DNA from: CAVQHY01 sp963712465
GTDB taxonomy: Bacteria; Actinomycetota; Thermoleophilia; Gaiellales; Gaiellaceae
Direction: 5' to 3'
Length of the DNA: 64,000 nt
NCBI GenBank assembly: GCA_963712465.1
Contig: CAVQHY010000007.1
Location: 1 to 64,000, forward strand
Part shown: one piece after another, positions 7,857 through 16,083 of the stretch
How positions within the stretch are numbered: position 1 is the first letter of the stretch
How the letters are laid out: each line of letters starts with the position of its first letter
Position numbers and translations under genes: made by a program
The notes under the pieces: generated by a model
Database searches by the model: none
What the model was told of the DNA's origin: nothing
The model's input: only the letters and a program-made list of their open reading frames with translations

Positions 7857-9215
7857 GTGCCGATAGCGGGCGTCGAGCGGGGAAGGCTCTTTGTTGAAGA
7901 GACGGATGATGTGGACGTCGTTTCGCTCGTCGGTGCGCATGGTCTTGCGAGCGCCCCCGGGCTTCGCGAGATGCTCGGCTGGTCTCGCCGCGCGGGCCGC
8001 CCCGTGGTGGTCGACATGTCGCGGGCGACACTGGTCGACTCAGCCGTCCTGAGCGTGATCCTGAAGGCCGGCCGCGAACATGAGTCGAAGCTGGTCGTGC
8101 AGTATCGCCCCCAGGGGCTCGTCACGCGTGTACTTGAGTTGGCGGGACTGTTGGAGTTGCTCGAATCCGCGCAAACGCGAGCGGACGCTGTGCGCATCGA
8201 GGCGAAGGCGAAGACCGATCGGTTGGACGCGCGGACGCTGGCGAGGCTGGCCGCTTCGGGGTTCCTGGAGACGGTGTGGGCGCCGGACGAGCGGACGCGG
8301 GCGCTGCGGCGGCTGTGCGCGCGACGGGAGGCGCTCGTTCGTGCCCGCACCCGCGCGAAGAACGAGGCGCATGCGGTGCCGGCACGTAACCTCTGCGGCC
8401 GCCCTCCGGTTACTGACTGCTTCGGTAAGACGGGCCGGGCGTGGCTGGCCGAGTTGCAGCTGCCGGTCGACGAGCGGCTGACGCTCGACGGCTGCCTTCG
8501 CCAGATCGACTTCCTCGACGGCGAGATCAAGGCGCTCGAAGCGGCGCTGGCTACCGAGGCGCTCGGATCGCCACAGATCCTGCGCCTGATGACCGTCCCC
8601 GGTGTCAGCCTGCACACCGCGGCGGCATTCGTGGCCTCGGTCGGCGACATCCGCCGCTTCGCCTCCGCACGACAGCTGGTCGGTTATCTCGGTCTCGACC
8701 CGCGCGTCCGGCAGTCCGGCAACGCCGAGGCCCGCCACGGTCGGATCAGCAAAGCCGGTTCCAGCCTGACGCGAGGAATGCTCGGCGAGGCCGCCTGGTC
8801 GGTCGCCCAGACACCAGGGCCGCTGCGGCCATTCTTCGAGCGGATCCGTGCCCGCAAGGGGCCGCAGGTCGCCGCGACCGCGACCGCCCGCAAACTCGCC
8901 TGCCTCTTTTGGTGTCTACTGACCCGCGAGGAGGACTACGCCTACCAGCGGCCTTCAATGACCCGCGCGAAGATCCGCGGTCTCGAGCTCGCCGCCGGCG
9001 CGCCGCCACGTAAAGGCGTGCGCGGGATCGCCGGCAACAAGAACGCCCAGACGCGCGCGGCCGAACGCGAGCTCGCACGCCGCGCCGAGATCGCCTACCG
9101 GCGCACGGTCGCCGACTGGAAAGCCTCCGGCCCAGCAAGAACGGGTGCGGGCGCGACACCGGGGCGCGCATCTTCAAGGCCCTCGAAGGGCAAAGCCGCG
9201 CGACAGACTCCGTGA
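7857..9215 (+). CDS. Chimeric ORF: STAS domain fused to truncated IS110 transposase
   Basis: One uninterrupted 452-codon frame with two unrelated halves. Residues ~15-112 are a STAS (anti-sigma antagonist type) domain: VDVVSLVGAHGLASAPGLRE, VVVDMSRATLVDSAVLSVIL with Ser-62 at the usual phosphorylation site. From about residue 117 it becomes an IS110-family transposase: KTDRLDARTLARLAASGFLE is the second half of the DEDD domain, and LMTVPGVSLHTAAAFVASVG.., GYLGLDPRVRQSG is the Transposase_20 domain. The first ~100 transposase residues, including the first D and the E of DEDD, are absent, so the nuclease is dead. The junction is near 8196. A sequencing artefact is unlikely because both parts are intact and in frame. 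Confidence 0.8.
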   Translation: MPIAGVERGRLFVEETDDVDVVSLVGAHGLASAPGLREMLGWSRRAGRPVVVDMSRATLVDSAVLSVILKAGREHESKLVVQYRPQGLVTRVLELAGLLELLESAQTRADAVRIEAKAKTDRLDARTLARLAASGFLETVWAPDERTRALRRLCARREALVRARTRAKNEAHAVPARNLCGRPPVTDCFGKTGRAWLAELQLPVDERLTLDGCLRQIDFLDGEIKALEAALATEALGSPQILRLMTVPGVSLHTAAAFVASVGDIRRFASARQLVGYLGLDPRVRQSGNAEARHGRISKAGSSLTRGMLGEAAWSVAQTPGPLRPFFERIRARKGPQVAATATARKLACLFWCLLTREEDYAYQRPSMTRAKIRGLELAAGAPPRKGVRGIAGNKNAQTRAAERELARRAEIAYRRTVADWKASGPARTGAGATPGRASSRPSKGKAARQTP

Positions 9216-9240
9216 AGCCCCAAAGGTCTGCTCTTCGCTA
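8196..9240 (+). mobile_element. 5'-truncated IS110-family element
   Basis: Covers the transposase part of the chimera and its short 3' flank. The left end, where group IS110 elements carry their guide (bridge/seek) RNA, is missing, so the copy cannot move itself. The right boundary is estimated; no inverted repeats are expected for this family. Confidence 0.6.
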
Positions 9241-9301
9241 CGTCAGTCACCCGCACCCGACGACAGGATCCCACCAGCCACCACCAACGTCCACTTGACT
9301 T

Positions 9302-9982
9302 TCATCCGTCGGTCATCAGCCGCTTCGCGACGATCCCGTGTTCGGCGAAGAAGGCGAGAGCGCGCTCGACGAAGCCGGTCACGGTCGCGGCTTTCTCGTC
9401 GGCGTGGAGCTCGACGTAGGCCAGCCGCGAGTGATCGTCGACGATCGCGTGCGCGTAGTCGTAGCCGACTCTGGTTGCGGGCCGCATCCAGTTGCGAGAG
9501 CGCTGCGAGCGATCGCCGGTGACGCGGTGGCCGGGCCGCAGGAAGCGCGCGTAGCGGCTTGTGTCCATGTGCAGCAGATCGCCGGGGCAGGGCCACTCGT
9601 AACGGTTGGCCGGCTCCTTGGTCGCCGCCGGCCGCCGGGAGATCCCCGCTCGCTTCAGCACCTTCCAGACGGTCGAGTGCGCGAAGCCGGTCGCACCGGC
9701 AACCAGGCGAGGTCCCCAGCCGGTCTTGCGGCGACAGTCGCAGATCCGCCGCTGGAGCTCGGCAGCCAGCAGCCGCGGCGAATGCTTCGGCCGACTCGAG
9801 CGATCCAGCAGCGCCTGCGGCTGACAGCCGCCGTCGAGCCAGCGATGCCACCAGCGATGGGCCGTGGCCGGCGAAACGCTGAAGGCGGCCGCGGCCGCCT
9901 TCAAAGACAGACCGTCCTCGACCGCGAGCACCAGCGCGAGCCGGCCCGCCAGTCCGAGCTTGGCGTTAGCGTGCAGATACAT
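9302..9982 (-). pseudogene. IS481-type transposase, 3'-truncated
   Basis: ATG 9982 follows AAAGGAGGGC. Residues ~10-75 are two helix-turn-helix units (LSLKAAAAAFSVSPATAHRW; a second winged unit with GWGPRLVAGATGFAHSTVWK). Then comes a DDE/rve core with the first Asp in LLHMDTSRYARF and the second in LMTDG, immediately followed by a stop. IS481 transposases continue for ~80-100 residues to the catalytic Glu. The gene therefore ends just after the second Asp at a junction near 9302, facing the end of the IS110 remnant. The protein cannot be active. Confidence 0.8.
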
Positions 9983-10075
9983 CCGCGCCCTCCTTTGAGC
10001 GTGAGTCCGGGAAGACCCACAGCCTCGAAGGAGGGCCGGATAGAACCCTCAGCCGTTCACAACGTGTGTAGGCAT
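9302..10075 (-). mobile_element. IS481-type element, right part deleted
   Basis: Includes the truncated transposase and its upstream end. Reading the minus strand from ~10075, TGCCTACACACGTTGTGAAC resembles the TGT-starting terminal repeats of IS481 elements; the other end is lost. Boundaries are estimates. Confidence 0.5.
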
Positions 10076-10151
10076 GTCAGCTAGTGAGCGAGTCCGGGCG
10101 CGGAGCGGTGGTCGTCGCGCGGGTGCGTTGCGGACCGGAGGCGAGGATGTG

Positions 10152-10958
10152 ATGCCGCTGCTCAGGGTCAACGGCGCCGAGCTTTACCACGAGGTGCGCG
10201 GTGATGGCCCCGCGGTGTTGCTGATCATGGGAATGACCGGGGATGGCGGGCACTTTGAGGAGTTCGCCGACCTGCTGGCGGCCGAGTTCACCGTCGTCAG
10301 CTACGACCGGCGCGGCAACGGGCGCAGTCCGCGGCCGGCGGGTTGGGCCACGACCTCGCCGGAGGAACAGGCCGAGGACGCGCATGCGCTGCTCGCTGCG
10401 CTCGGCCTGACCCCGGCCACGGTCTATGGCAGCAGCGCCGGCGCGACCTTCGCTCTGTGTCTGCTGATCCACCATCCCGATGCGGTGCGCGGCGCGATCC
10501 TGCACGAGCCGCCGCTCGTGCGGCTGTTCGACGATCCGAAGGCACGCGGCGCGGTTACGGCGCTCGTCCAGGAAGCAATGGCGGCCGGCGGGCCCCCGAT
10601 GGCGATCGAACGGCTCTGGTGCTACGTCTCCGGCGACGCCAGCTGGGAGCACCTCCAACCCGCCCTGCGTCAGCGGATACTGGTCACGGCCGAGACGTTC
10701 TTCGAGGTCGAGCTCGGGTGTTACGAGGGTTTTCTGCCCGACGACGAGACACTGGCGGCGATCGCAGCGCCCGTCTTGGTACTGGTCAGCGAGCAGAGCC
10801 TGCCGGTATACGCGCAGGCGGCCGGCCGGCTCGCCGAGCGCCTCGGCATCGCAGCCACATGGACTCCCGGCACGCACACCGCATACTACGACCACCCGCA
10901 CGAGCTCGCGCAGACCATCCGGCCATTCCTTCGCCAGGTCAGCAGCATCACCCCATAG
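10152..10958 (+). CDS. Alpha/beta hydrolase
   Basis: A 268-residue alpha/beta hydrolase. ACCGGAGGCGAGG precedes ATG 10152. Earlier starts add an Arg-rich unconserved tail. Motifs in order: oxyanion region LLIMGMTGDGGHF, YDRRGNGRS, nucleophile elbow YGSSAGATFAL (Ser nucleophile), acid candidate in VLVSEQSLPVY, and histidine in PGTHTAYYDHPHEL. The acidic position has Glu/Ser rather than a clear Asp, so the triad needs checking. Likely an esterase or epoxide-hydrolase-like enzyme; substrate unknown. It starts just right of the IS481 end. Confidence 0.85.
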   Translation: MPLLRVNGAELYHEVRGDGPAVLLIMGMTGDGGHFEEFADLLAAEFTVVSYDRRGNGRSPRPAGWATTSPEEQAEDAHALLAALGLTPATVYGSSAGATFALCLLIHHPDAVRGAILHEPPLVRLFDDPKARGAVTALVQEAMAAGGPPMAIERLWCYVSGDASWEHLQPALRQRILVTAETFFEVELGCYEGFLPDDETLAAIAAPVLVLVSEQSLPVYAQAAGRLAERLGIAATWTPGTHTAYYDHPHELAQTIRPFLRQVSSITP

Positions 10959-11132
10959 ACAGCAGCCGCCCAGCTTCGGCCCGCGTGAAAGCCAACCGCT
11001 CGGCCGACAACGAGGCGTGCGCTCTCCTTCCCACGCGCAGGGGAGCCCAGCGGCGGGGCGCACCGACTTTGGCGCCCGCCCTCGCACGCGAGGCGCCTAC
11101 CGTCGCGCTCACGCACACAGTCGGCCGTGGCG

Positions 11133-11492
11133 TCAGCGGCGGGCGAGCCGGCGACCGCTCTCCGTCTCGGGCGGCGTGTAGTTGAGCTGGTAGTGGTGGT
11201 ACAGAGCTGACTCGTCCGACTGGCTGAGCTCGTCGCCATGCGTTTCGATGTTAGGCGCGTCCCTTACCTCGTCCCTGGACACCGTCACCTGCAGGTTGTC
11301 AGGGCCGATCGTGAGCCCACGCAGCGGCACAAAGGTCAAGTGGCCTAAGAACAGGCCCTCCTTCACGGTGCCAAACATCGGCTCGTCAGTCTCGACGTCG
11401 ACGTACACGTCCCCGAGCTTGCCGATCTTGTCGCCGTCTCGGTCGACCAGATCCTTGCCGTGCCACTCGGCGATGTTCTGATGCTTGGTCAT
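11133..11492 (-). CDS. PRC-barrel domain protein
   Basis: A 119-residue protein with GACGAGGAGGCAG before the ATG. Residues 8-75 form a PRC-barrel: W.GKDLVDRDGDKIGKLGDVYVD, a second strand pair (EPMFGTVKEG), and FVPLRGLTIGPDNLQVTVSRDEV. The tail (DESALYHHYQLNYTPPE) is typical of actinobacterial stress-associated PRC proteins. Probably a soluble ligand- or RNA-binding module. It precedes the charged protein at 11582 on the same strand by gene order, but a 90-nt gap separates them. Confidence 0.8.
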   Translation of the reverse strand: MTKHQNIAEWHGKDLVDRDGDKIGKLGDVYVDVETDEPMFGTVKEGLFLGHLTFVPLRGLTIGPDNLQVTVSRDEVRDAPNIETHGDELSQSDESALYHHYQLNYTPPETESGRRLARR

Positions 11493-11581
11493 TATCTGCC
11501 TCCTCGTCCCCGCACTAGTCCGGCGGGGTGCCCCTCGTTACGCGGTGCTCTCCTTCGGTTCGTACGTCGCTGACGTCTGTA

Positions 11582-11872
11582 TCACACAGGGCGTGACCCG
11601 TCATTCGGGTGACTCGAGTCGCCGCGAGCTAACTCCGTTCGCGGCTCCTCGGTCGCCTGTTCAGCCCTATAGCGCTCCTCGTACTCACGCCCCCGCTCTG
11701 CCTCCTCACGCCCCTCCTCACCATGGCGCTCTGCATCCTCGCGCGTTTGCTCAGCCTGCTCACGCTCACGCTCACGCCCTCGTCGGTATTGGTCATAGCT
11801 GTCCGGATCCGTCGATCGCCACCGCGTGCGGACGTAGTTACCGACGTTCTTCAGCTTGTCAGCCACACCCAT
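11582..11872 (-). CDS. Highly charged coiled-coil small protein
   Basis: A 96-residue protein if started at MGVADKLKNVGNYVRTRW (11872); an in-frame start at 11944 adds an unconserved piece. Residues ~25-75 are almost entirely E/R/A/Q/H (REREREQAEQTREDAERHGE), predicting a long charged helix. The mature N-terminus resembles small actinobacterial proteins with a short amphipathic start. Function unknown; composition alone could mislead, so confidence is moderate. Confidence 0.55.
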   Translation of the reverse strand: MGVADKLKNVGNYVRTRWRSTDPDSYDQYRRGREREREQAEQTREDAERHGEEGREEAERGREYEERYRAEQATEEPRTELARGDSSHPNDGSRPV

Positions 11873-12039
11873 TGTGCCCACCCATGTGAACCCCGCCGGC
11901 ACGATATCGAATGGCAGACGGACCGCACAGCCACTGCGTGCCACCCATCCAGCGGAAGACTCTCCTGAGTTGGCCGCGGGCTACACGCGGTCAAGCTCGA
12001 TTACAGATCATCGAGATCGGGGCGCTCGATGCGGGCTCG

Positions 12040-12109
12040 TCCCGAGCGCTCGGACGAGCACCCCTACGGCGTCAGCGGCGAGACGTTCAGGGAGCGGTCT
12101 TACCTTCAC
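12040..12109 (-). pseudogene. SGF2 fragment, copy 1
   Basis: VKVRPLPERLAADAVGVLVR, then ALGTS, matches the start of the longer copy at 14880-15106 (VKVTPLPKRLAADAVGILVR, GLGTS). After ALGTS homology stops. The nucleotide match is also visible (CCCTACGGCGTC.GCGGCGAGACGTT on plus). Here named SGF2. Nothing else gene-like is seen from 11873 to 12319. Confidence 0.55.
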
Positions 12110-12319
12110 GCCATCGTTGCCGGCGACGTGAGCGACACCGCTGCTGCTCCTCCGGTGGAGGCCGCGAGAGCGGTGCGAGTTGGCTCGTCTTGCCTCGTGA
12201 TCGCTTGAAGGCGCACAAGGAAAATCTTGTCGTTCAACCAGGATCGCAAGAGAACACGACTTAGAGAATGAGAATCCGACGACAATCTGACTGGCTAGGG
12301 CATGCCGAAAGGAGTCGCG

Positions 12320-12640
12320 ATGATTATCAGCACCATGAATGACCTCCCGGGCTACCGGATCGACGAGGTGTTGGGCGAGGTGTTTGGCCTCACCGTCCGC
12401 TCGCGCAACGTGGGCTCTCAGATCGGTGCGTCGTTCAAGTCTGTCGTTGGTGGGGAGCTCAAGGGGATGACAAAGATGCTCGTCGAGGGTCGCGAGCATG
12501 CCACCCAGCGTCTCGTCGAAGAGGCGGAGGGAAAGGGGGCCAACGCGGTCGTCGCCTTTCGCTTCGACACCTCGGAACTCGGGAGCACCTGGACTGAGAT
12601 CTGCGCCTACGGGACGGCGGTACGGGCGACGCCGGCCTAG
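12320..12640 (+). CDS. YbjQ/UPF0145 heavy-metal-binding-domain family protein
   Basis: A 106-residue protein of the YbjQ (UPF0145, DUF74) family: ISTMNDLPGYRIDEVLGEVF, VRSRNVGSQIGASFKSVVGG, GMTKMLVEGREHATQRLVEEA and GANAVVAFRFDTSELGSTWT with the C-terminal CAYGTAV. AAAGGAG ends 5 nt before ATG 12320; an upstream ATG at 12302 has no ribosome site. The family forms pentameric rings; its biochemical role is unsettled. Monocistronic. Confidence 0.88.
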   Translation: MIISTMNDLPGYRIDEVLGEVFGLTVRSRNVGSQIGASFKSVVGGELKGMTKMLVEGREHATQRLVEEAEGKGANAVVAFRFDTSELGSTWTEICAYGTAVRATPA

Positions 12641-12867
12641 CGCGGCAGTCGATGCGAAACGAGAGTTCAGGTCAACGCGACCCGGTTCCGTTATCGGCAA
12701 GCCTACGAACGTGGCGGCGATGCCACCCGGGCAGCTCGGGCCGTGCCCTTCGCAGGGGTGCCGCGCTCGGCGAGCTCGGCGACTTAGGCCCCTCGCCTCG
12801 ATCCCGCGGGGGGACCGAACCGATCCTCGTGTGCTTGCGAACCATGCCCGGAGCGGCCTTCTGCGAC

Positions 12868-12915
12868 CGGCCCGAGGGTGTATTGGCAATCCCCCGCTCC
12901 CTTCGGGTCGGGCCG
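12868..12915 (+). terminator. Hairpin downstream of ybjQ-like gene
   Basis: CGGCCCGA / TCGGGCCG, 8 bp, spaced by 32 nt and followed by CTTTCCCT. It may end the transcript from 12320. The surrounding 12641-13078 shows no gene. Confidence 0.35.
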
Positions 12916-13078
12916 CTTTCCCTCATTAGGTAGGTTCCGAACCGCCGTTCTGCGGTCCTGACCTCATGATCAGGCTTCGTCGATACGCCGTTACGAGCCC
13001 ACGACCGGCCGACCACGCTCCGGGCCCTGCGTCGATGCTATGTCGATACCGTGCTGCGATGCGCGGATTGGGTGAACG

Positions 13079-14058
13079 ATGAAGGCTGCGGTCTGCGAAC
13101 GGTACGGGCCGCCGGAGGTCGTGCAGATCAGGGAGGTGCCGAAGCCGGTGCCGGCGGACGGTGAGGTGCTGGTCAAGGCCTTTGCGACGACGGTCAATTC
13201 CGGCGACGCCCGGGTGAGGGCGCTGCGCGTCCCGCGCGGACTGAGCCTGCCGATGCGGCTGAAGCTCGGCTTCACCAAGCCGAAGACAGCCCATCTTGGG
13301 CTTCGAGGTGGCCGGGCAGGTCGAGGCGGTGGGGAGGGCGGTCACCCGCTTCCAGCCGGGCGACAGGGTGGTCGCCTCGCGCGGGTTCGACTTCGGCTGC
13401 CACGCCGACTACGTGACCGTGGCCGAGCAGGGAGCGATCGCCACGATCCCCGAGAGCCTGAGCTATCAGGATGCCGTGGCGCTCTGTTTCGGCGGCACGA
13501 CGGCTCTCATCTTCTTCCGGCTGGGCAAGCTCGCCCCTGGTGAAACGGTGCTGATCAACGGCGCCTCCGGTGCGGTCGGCACCATGGCCGTGCAACTCGC
13601 CAAGCACCTCGGCGCCGAGGTGACCGCCGTGTGCAGCGGCGCCAACGCGGAACTGGTCAAGCGGCCTCGGCGCCGACCACGTCATCGACTACACAAGCGG
13701 AAGACTTCACCCGCAACGGGCAGCGCTATGACGTGATCATGGACAATCACGGCAACGCGCCCTACACGCGGGTCAAGGGTTCGCTGAAACCGGGCGGCCG
13801 GTTCCTGATGGTCATCGGCGATCTCTGGCAGATGCTCGCCGCGTCGCGGCAGAAGGCCGTGATCAGCGCCAGCGAGAACGATTCCTCGATCACCGCCGAC
13901 AGCTATCGAACCCTCATGTCGCTGGCCGAGCAGTGGAGTGCTCAAGCCGGTGATCGATTCGGTCCTGCCATTCGCGCAGATCGTCGAAGCGCATCGCCGG
14001 GTCGACGGCGGCCACAAGGTCGGCAGCGTCGTGCTCACGTTTGGACAGGACGGCTGAA
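13079..14058 (+). pseudogene. MDR-family NADPH:quinone reductase, four frameshifts
   Basis: Homology to zinc-less medium-chain dehydrogenases runs the full ~325 residues but over five frame segments: MKAAVCERYGPPEVV..VNSGDARVR; then GFEVAGQVEAVG..GTTALIFF..LINGASGAVGTMAVQLAKHL (cofactor motif); then LGADHVIDYT; then EDFTRNGQRYDVIMDNHG..LKPGGRFLMV; then VLPFAQIVEAHRRVDGGHKV..LTFGQDG-stop. Shifts fall near 13300, 13665, 13697 and 13938. The count argues for decay over error. It would have reduced quinones or enones with NADPH. Confidence 0.8.
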
Positions 14059-14126
14059 CCATACCCCGATCGTCCGCCAGAGATACGCAGACAACGCGCA
14101 CAACGGGTTGGACCATCCAAGGCTCC

Positions 14127-14393
14127 TTGGGGCGCACATCAGCACTTCGCCGACGACGACACGAGCTCGCCCGCGAGGATCACCCGCGGTTCGAGCGTGC
14201 CGCGCTTCGCTGGCACGCCCGGTACTGCCGTGAGGTTCGTGACGTGTCACCGCAGGAGGCGGCAGCGGTGTTGGCGCTGTTGCCGATGCTCGCCGGGCCG
14301 AGAGCACAGCAGGCGGGGGTCGCGTTGGCCGAGCTGATCTACCGGCGAGAGACGCGCCAGCTGTGTGAGGCGCTCATCGCGGCCTCACGATGA
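14127..14393 (+). CDS. Possible small alpha-helical protein
   Basis: An 88-residue frame whose last ~70 residues look protein-like: ARYCREVRDVSPQEAAAVLA, then LLPMLAGPRAQQAGVALAEL and RETRQLCEALIAAS, a run of amphipathic helices. The first 15 residues are Arg-rich and may not be translated. No good ribosome site is visible. It might be the 3' end of a lost gene. No family recognised. Confidence 0.45.
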   Translation: MGRTSALRRRRHELAREDHPRFERAALRWHARYCREVRDVSPQEAAAVLALLPMLAGPRAQQAGVALAELIYRRETRQLCEALIAASR

Positions 14394-14499
14394 GAGGACC
14401 TGATGGAGGGGCCGGGGGAAAAGGGCTCAGGGGACGTGACCGGCTGCCGGTGGTAGCGTTGCTGCGGATCGTTCAACGCCGACTCGAGAAGGGGTCGTG

Positions 14500-14889
14500 A
14501 TGACTGAAACGCTCAAGGGAACTTGCTTGTGCGGCGGCGTCGAGTACGAGGTTCAAGATCCCGAGTCTCTGGGTTACTGTCACTGCACTCGCTGCCAGCG
14601 ATGGACGGGCTCGAGCCTTGCAGGCGTGGTCGTGGCCAAAGAGAACTTCAGGCTCACCAAGGGCGAGGACTTGGTCAAGCGCTACGAGAGCGAGTTCGCG
14701 CCCCGCAACTTCTGCAGCAACTGCGGATCCAGCCTATATGACGACCTCGGCGAGAAGTACTTTGTGGCCGCAGGACTGATGCGCGACCTCGAACTCAATC
14801 CGAGCTTTCACCTCCAGGTCGCATACAAGGCCAGCTGGCACGAGATCGGCGGCGACGCGCCGCAGTACGCCGAGAACCCGCCGGCCTGA
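14500..14889 (+). CDS. GFA/CENP-V family zinc protein
   Basis: A 129-residue member of the GFA (glutathione-dependent formaldehyde-activating-like) family. All zinc-site motifs are present: GTCLCGGVEYEV, CHCTRCQRWTGSS and FCSNCGSSLY. GAGAAGGGG precedes overlapping GTG 14497 and ATG 14500; ATG is chosen. The family name overstates the chemistry: most members bind two zinc ions and act on unknown thiol adducts. Flanked by decayed genes. Confidence 0.88.
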   Translation: MTETLKGTCLCGGVEYEVQDPESLGYCHCTRCQRWTGSSLAGVVVAKENFRLTKGEDLVKRYESEFAPRNFCSNCGSSLYDDLGEKYFVAAGLMRDLELNPSFHLQVAYKASWHEIGGDAPQYAENPPA

Positions 14890-15106
14890 CGCCCAGCTGC
14901 AGTTCGGGGAGATCCGGGGGCAGCCAGACGCGGACGCCGACCAGACGGTCGCCCCTGAACGCGTCGAAGACGCCGCCGAAACGGAGATAAGACCGGATGA
15001 CGCCCTCGTACACCTCGGGGGTCAGAAAGGCGCTCGTCCCTAGCCCACGGACGAGAATCCCTACGGCGTCGGCGGCGAGACGTTTGGGTAGCGGTGTCAC
15101 TTTCAC
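14880..15106 (-). pseudogene. SGF2 longer copy
   Basis: From GTG 15106: VKVTPLPKRLAADAVGILVR, GLGTSAFLTPEVYEGVIRSY, LRFGGVFDAFRGDRLVGVRV, WLPPDLPELQLG. The frame then runs on without a natural stop into the antisense of the GFA gene, so the 3' end is probably lost. About 75 residues of clear protein-like sequence; no family recognised. Shares its first ~24 residues with the fragment at 12040. Confidence 0.5.
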
Positions 15107-15260
15107 GTCGCCGCCACCACCTGGGACGGGAGCTACGTTGCTCCGGCTCTTTCGCTCGCTCCTCCGCGTTGGCCCACGGCTGGCCCGCGCCGACATTCCA
15201 TGCGGCATCGCAAGGACGCTCTGGTCTTCAAGACCAAGACTCATCGCGAAGATTCCCGCT

Positions 15261-15440
15261 CTAGCCAGCGCTCGAGCTCTCGAAGGGGATCAGCCTGCGC
15301 CGGCCGCTGCAGACGACCCGAATGTTCGGCAGGACGTGCCGCTCGAAGTGGTCGACCGACACCCCGAGGCACCCCGCAGCCTCCGCCTTGGACAGCGCGA
15401 GACGCGGCGTCGATGACGTAGAGCCCACCGACTCGATCAC
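15261..15440 (-). CDS. Excisionase-like MerR-type HTH protein
   Basis: A 59-residue protein from GTG 15440: LSKAEAAGCLGVSVDHFERH, then VLPNIRVVCSGRRRLIPF. This is the HTH_17/excisionase winged-helix pattern, though the C-terminal wing (ELxxWL) is short. GTG overlaps the TGA of the upstream gene by four bases (GTGA), and AGAGAGG precedes it. Third gene of a phage-type trio facing away from the integrase. Likely controls excision or integrase expression. Confidence 0.65.
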   Translation of the reverse strand: MIESVGSTSSTPRLALSKAEAAGCLGVSVDHFERHVLPNIRVVCSGRRRLIPFESSSAG

Positions 15441-15604
15441 GCTCGCCTCTCTGAGCGCAGAGCGGCGGGGATGAACTGGTCGAGGATCTCCTCGCCTACT
15501 CCCCGGATCGTCAGCGGCCCCCCGTCCCGTCCGGTCACCTCGATCCGCTCCACAGGCCGGCCGAACACACGATCCAAGAGGATCTCGGCGATGTCCGCAG
15601 TCAT
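15437..15604 (-). CDS. 55-residue phage-type small protein
   Basis: From ATG 15604: MTADIAEILLDRVFGRPVER, IEVTGRDGGPLTIRGVGEEI, ending SERRA. Its start overlaps the stop of the gene at 15601 (ATGA) and its stop overlaps the next start (GTGA), so all three are translationally coupled. Phage small proteins with a GRPVQRIEVTG motif are common next to terminase-small-subunit-like genes. Exact role unknown. Confidence 0.65.
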   Translation of the reverse strand: MTADIAEILLDRVFGRPVERIEVTGRDGGPLTIRGVGEEILDQFIPAALRSERRA

Positions 15605-16083
15605 GGCGTCGGCTCCCCCGTCTCGATCGTGGTCGGCCGCTCACGCAGCCGGTCGAGACGGGCGACGAGGCGCTCACGAACGGCGGCGAGCTCGACCGGG
15701 CCGCCATCGGCCCCGGTCAGCTCGGTGCGCTGAGCGGGTCGACCGTAGGCCTCGGCGAGCACGCTGACTGCGGCGGCGATCTTTGCCCGTTCGTCGTCGC
15801 TGAGGAGCCCGGACTCGAAGGCCGACCAGATCAGCTCGAAGTGCTCCTCGACCTGCTCACGCAACCGGTCGCGGACGGACTTTCCCTGCTCGCGGCGGAC
15901 CTCGCCGCTGCGGATGCCGCCCTTGCGGCCGTTCTCGGCCGGGTCACGGCCCGGAGCCCCAAACCGGGTAGAAACGGCAGGAAGCGGGGCTGACCCCTGG
16001 CCGCCCAACTTGGCGGACGGCGAGTAGGAGAATCCGACCGAAGGAGAGCCATGAGTCGCACGACCGGCATCGAGACCCGACAC
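15601..16083 (-). CDS. Phage-type protein, terminase-small-subunit/DNA-binding like
   Basis: Conserved part begins GAPGRDPAENGRKGG (about 15963) and continues GEVRREQGKSVRDRLREQVE, a long helix, DDERAKIAAAVSVLAEAYGR and PAQRTELTGADGGP. This pattern is usual for small actinophage proteins. The N-terminal ~38 residues of the longest frame are unlike the family and overlap the integrase start; the true start, perhaps non-ATG near 16000, is unclear. First gene of the coupled trio. Confidence 0.55.
   Translation of the reverse strand: MSGLDAGRATHGSPSVGFSYSPSAKLGGQGSAPLPAVSTRFGAPGRDPAENGRKGGIRSGEVRREQGKSVRDRLREQVEEHFELIWSAFESGLLSDDERAKIAAAVSVLAEAYGRPAQRTELTGADGGPVELAAVRERLVARLDRLRERPTTIETGEPTP

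Noticed and set aside
14795..15244. 149-codon minus-strand frame taken as one protein
   Set aside because: Only the middle ~75 codons (SGF2) look like protein; both ends are Arg/Ser-rich and one overlaps the GFA gene antisense.
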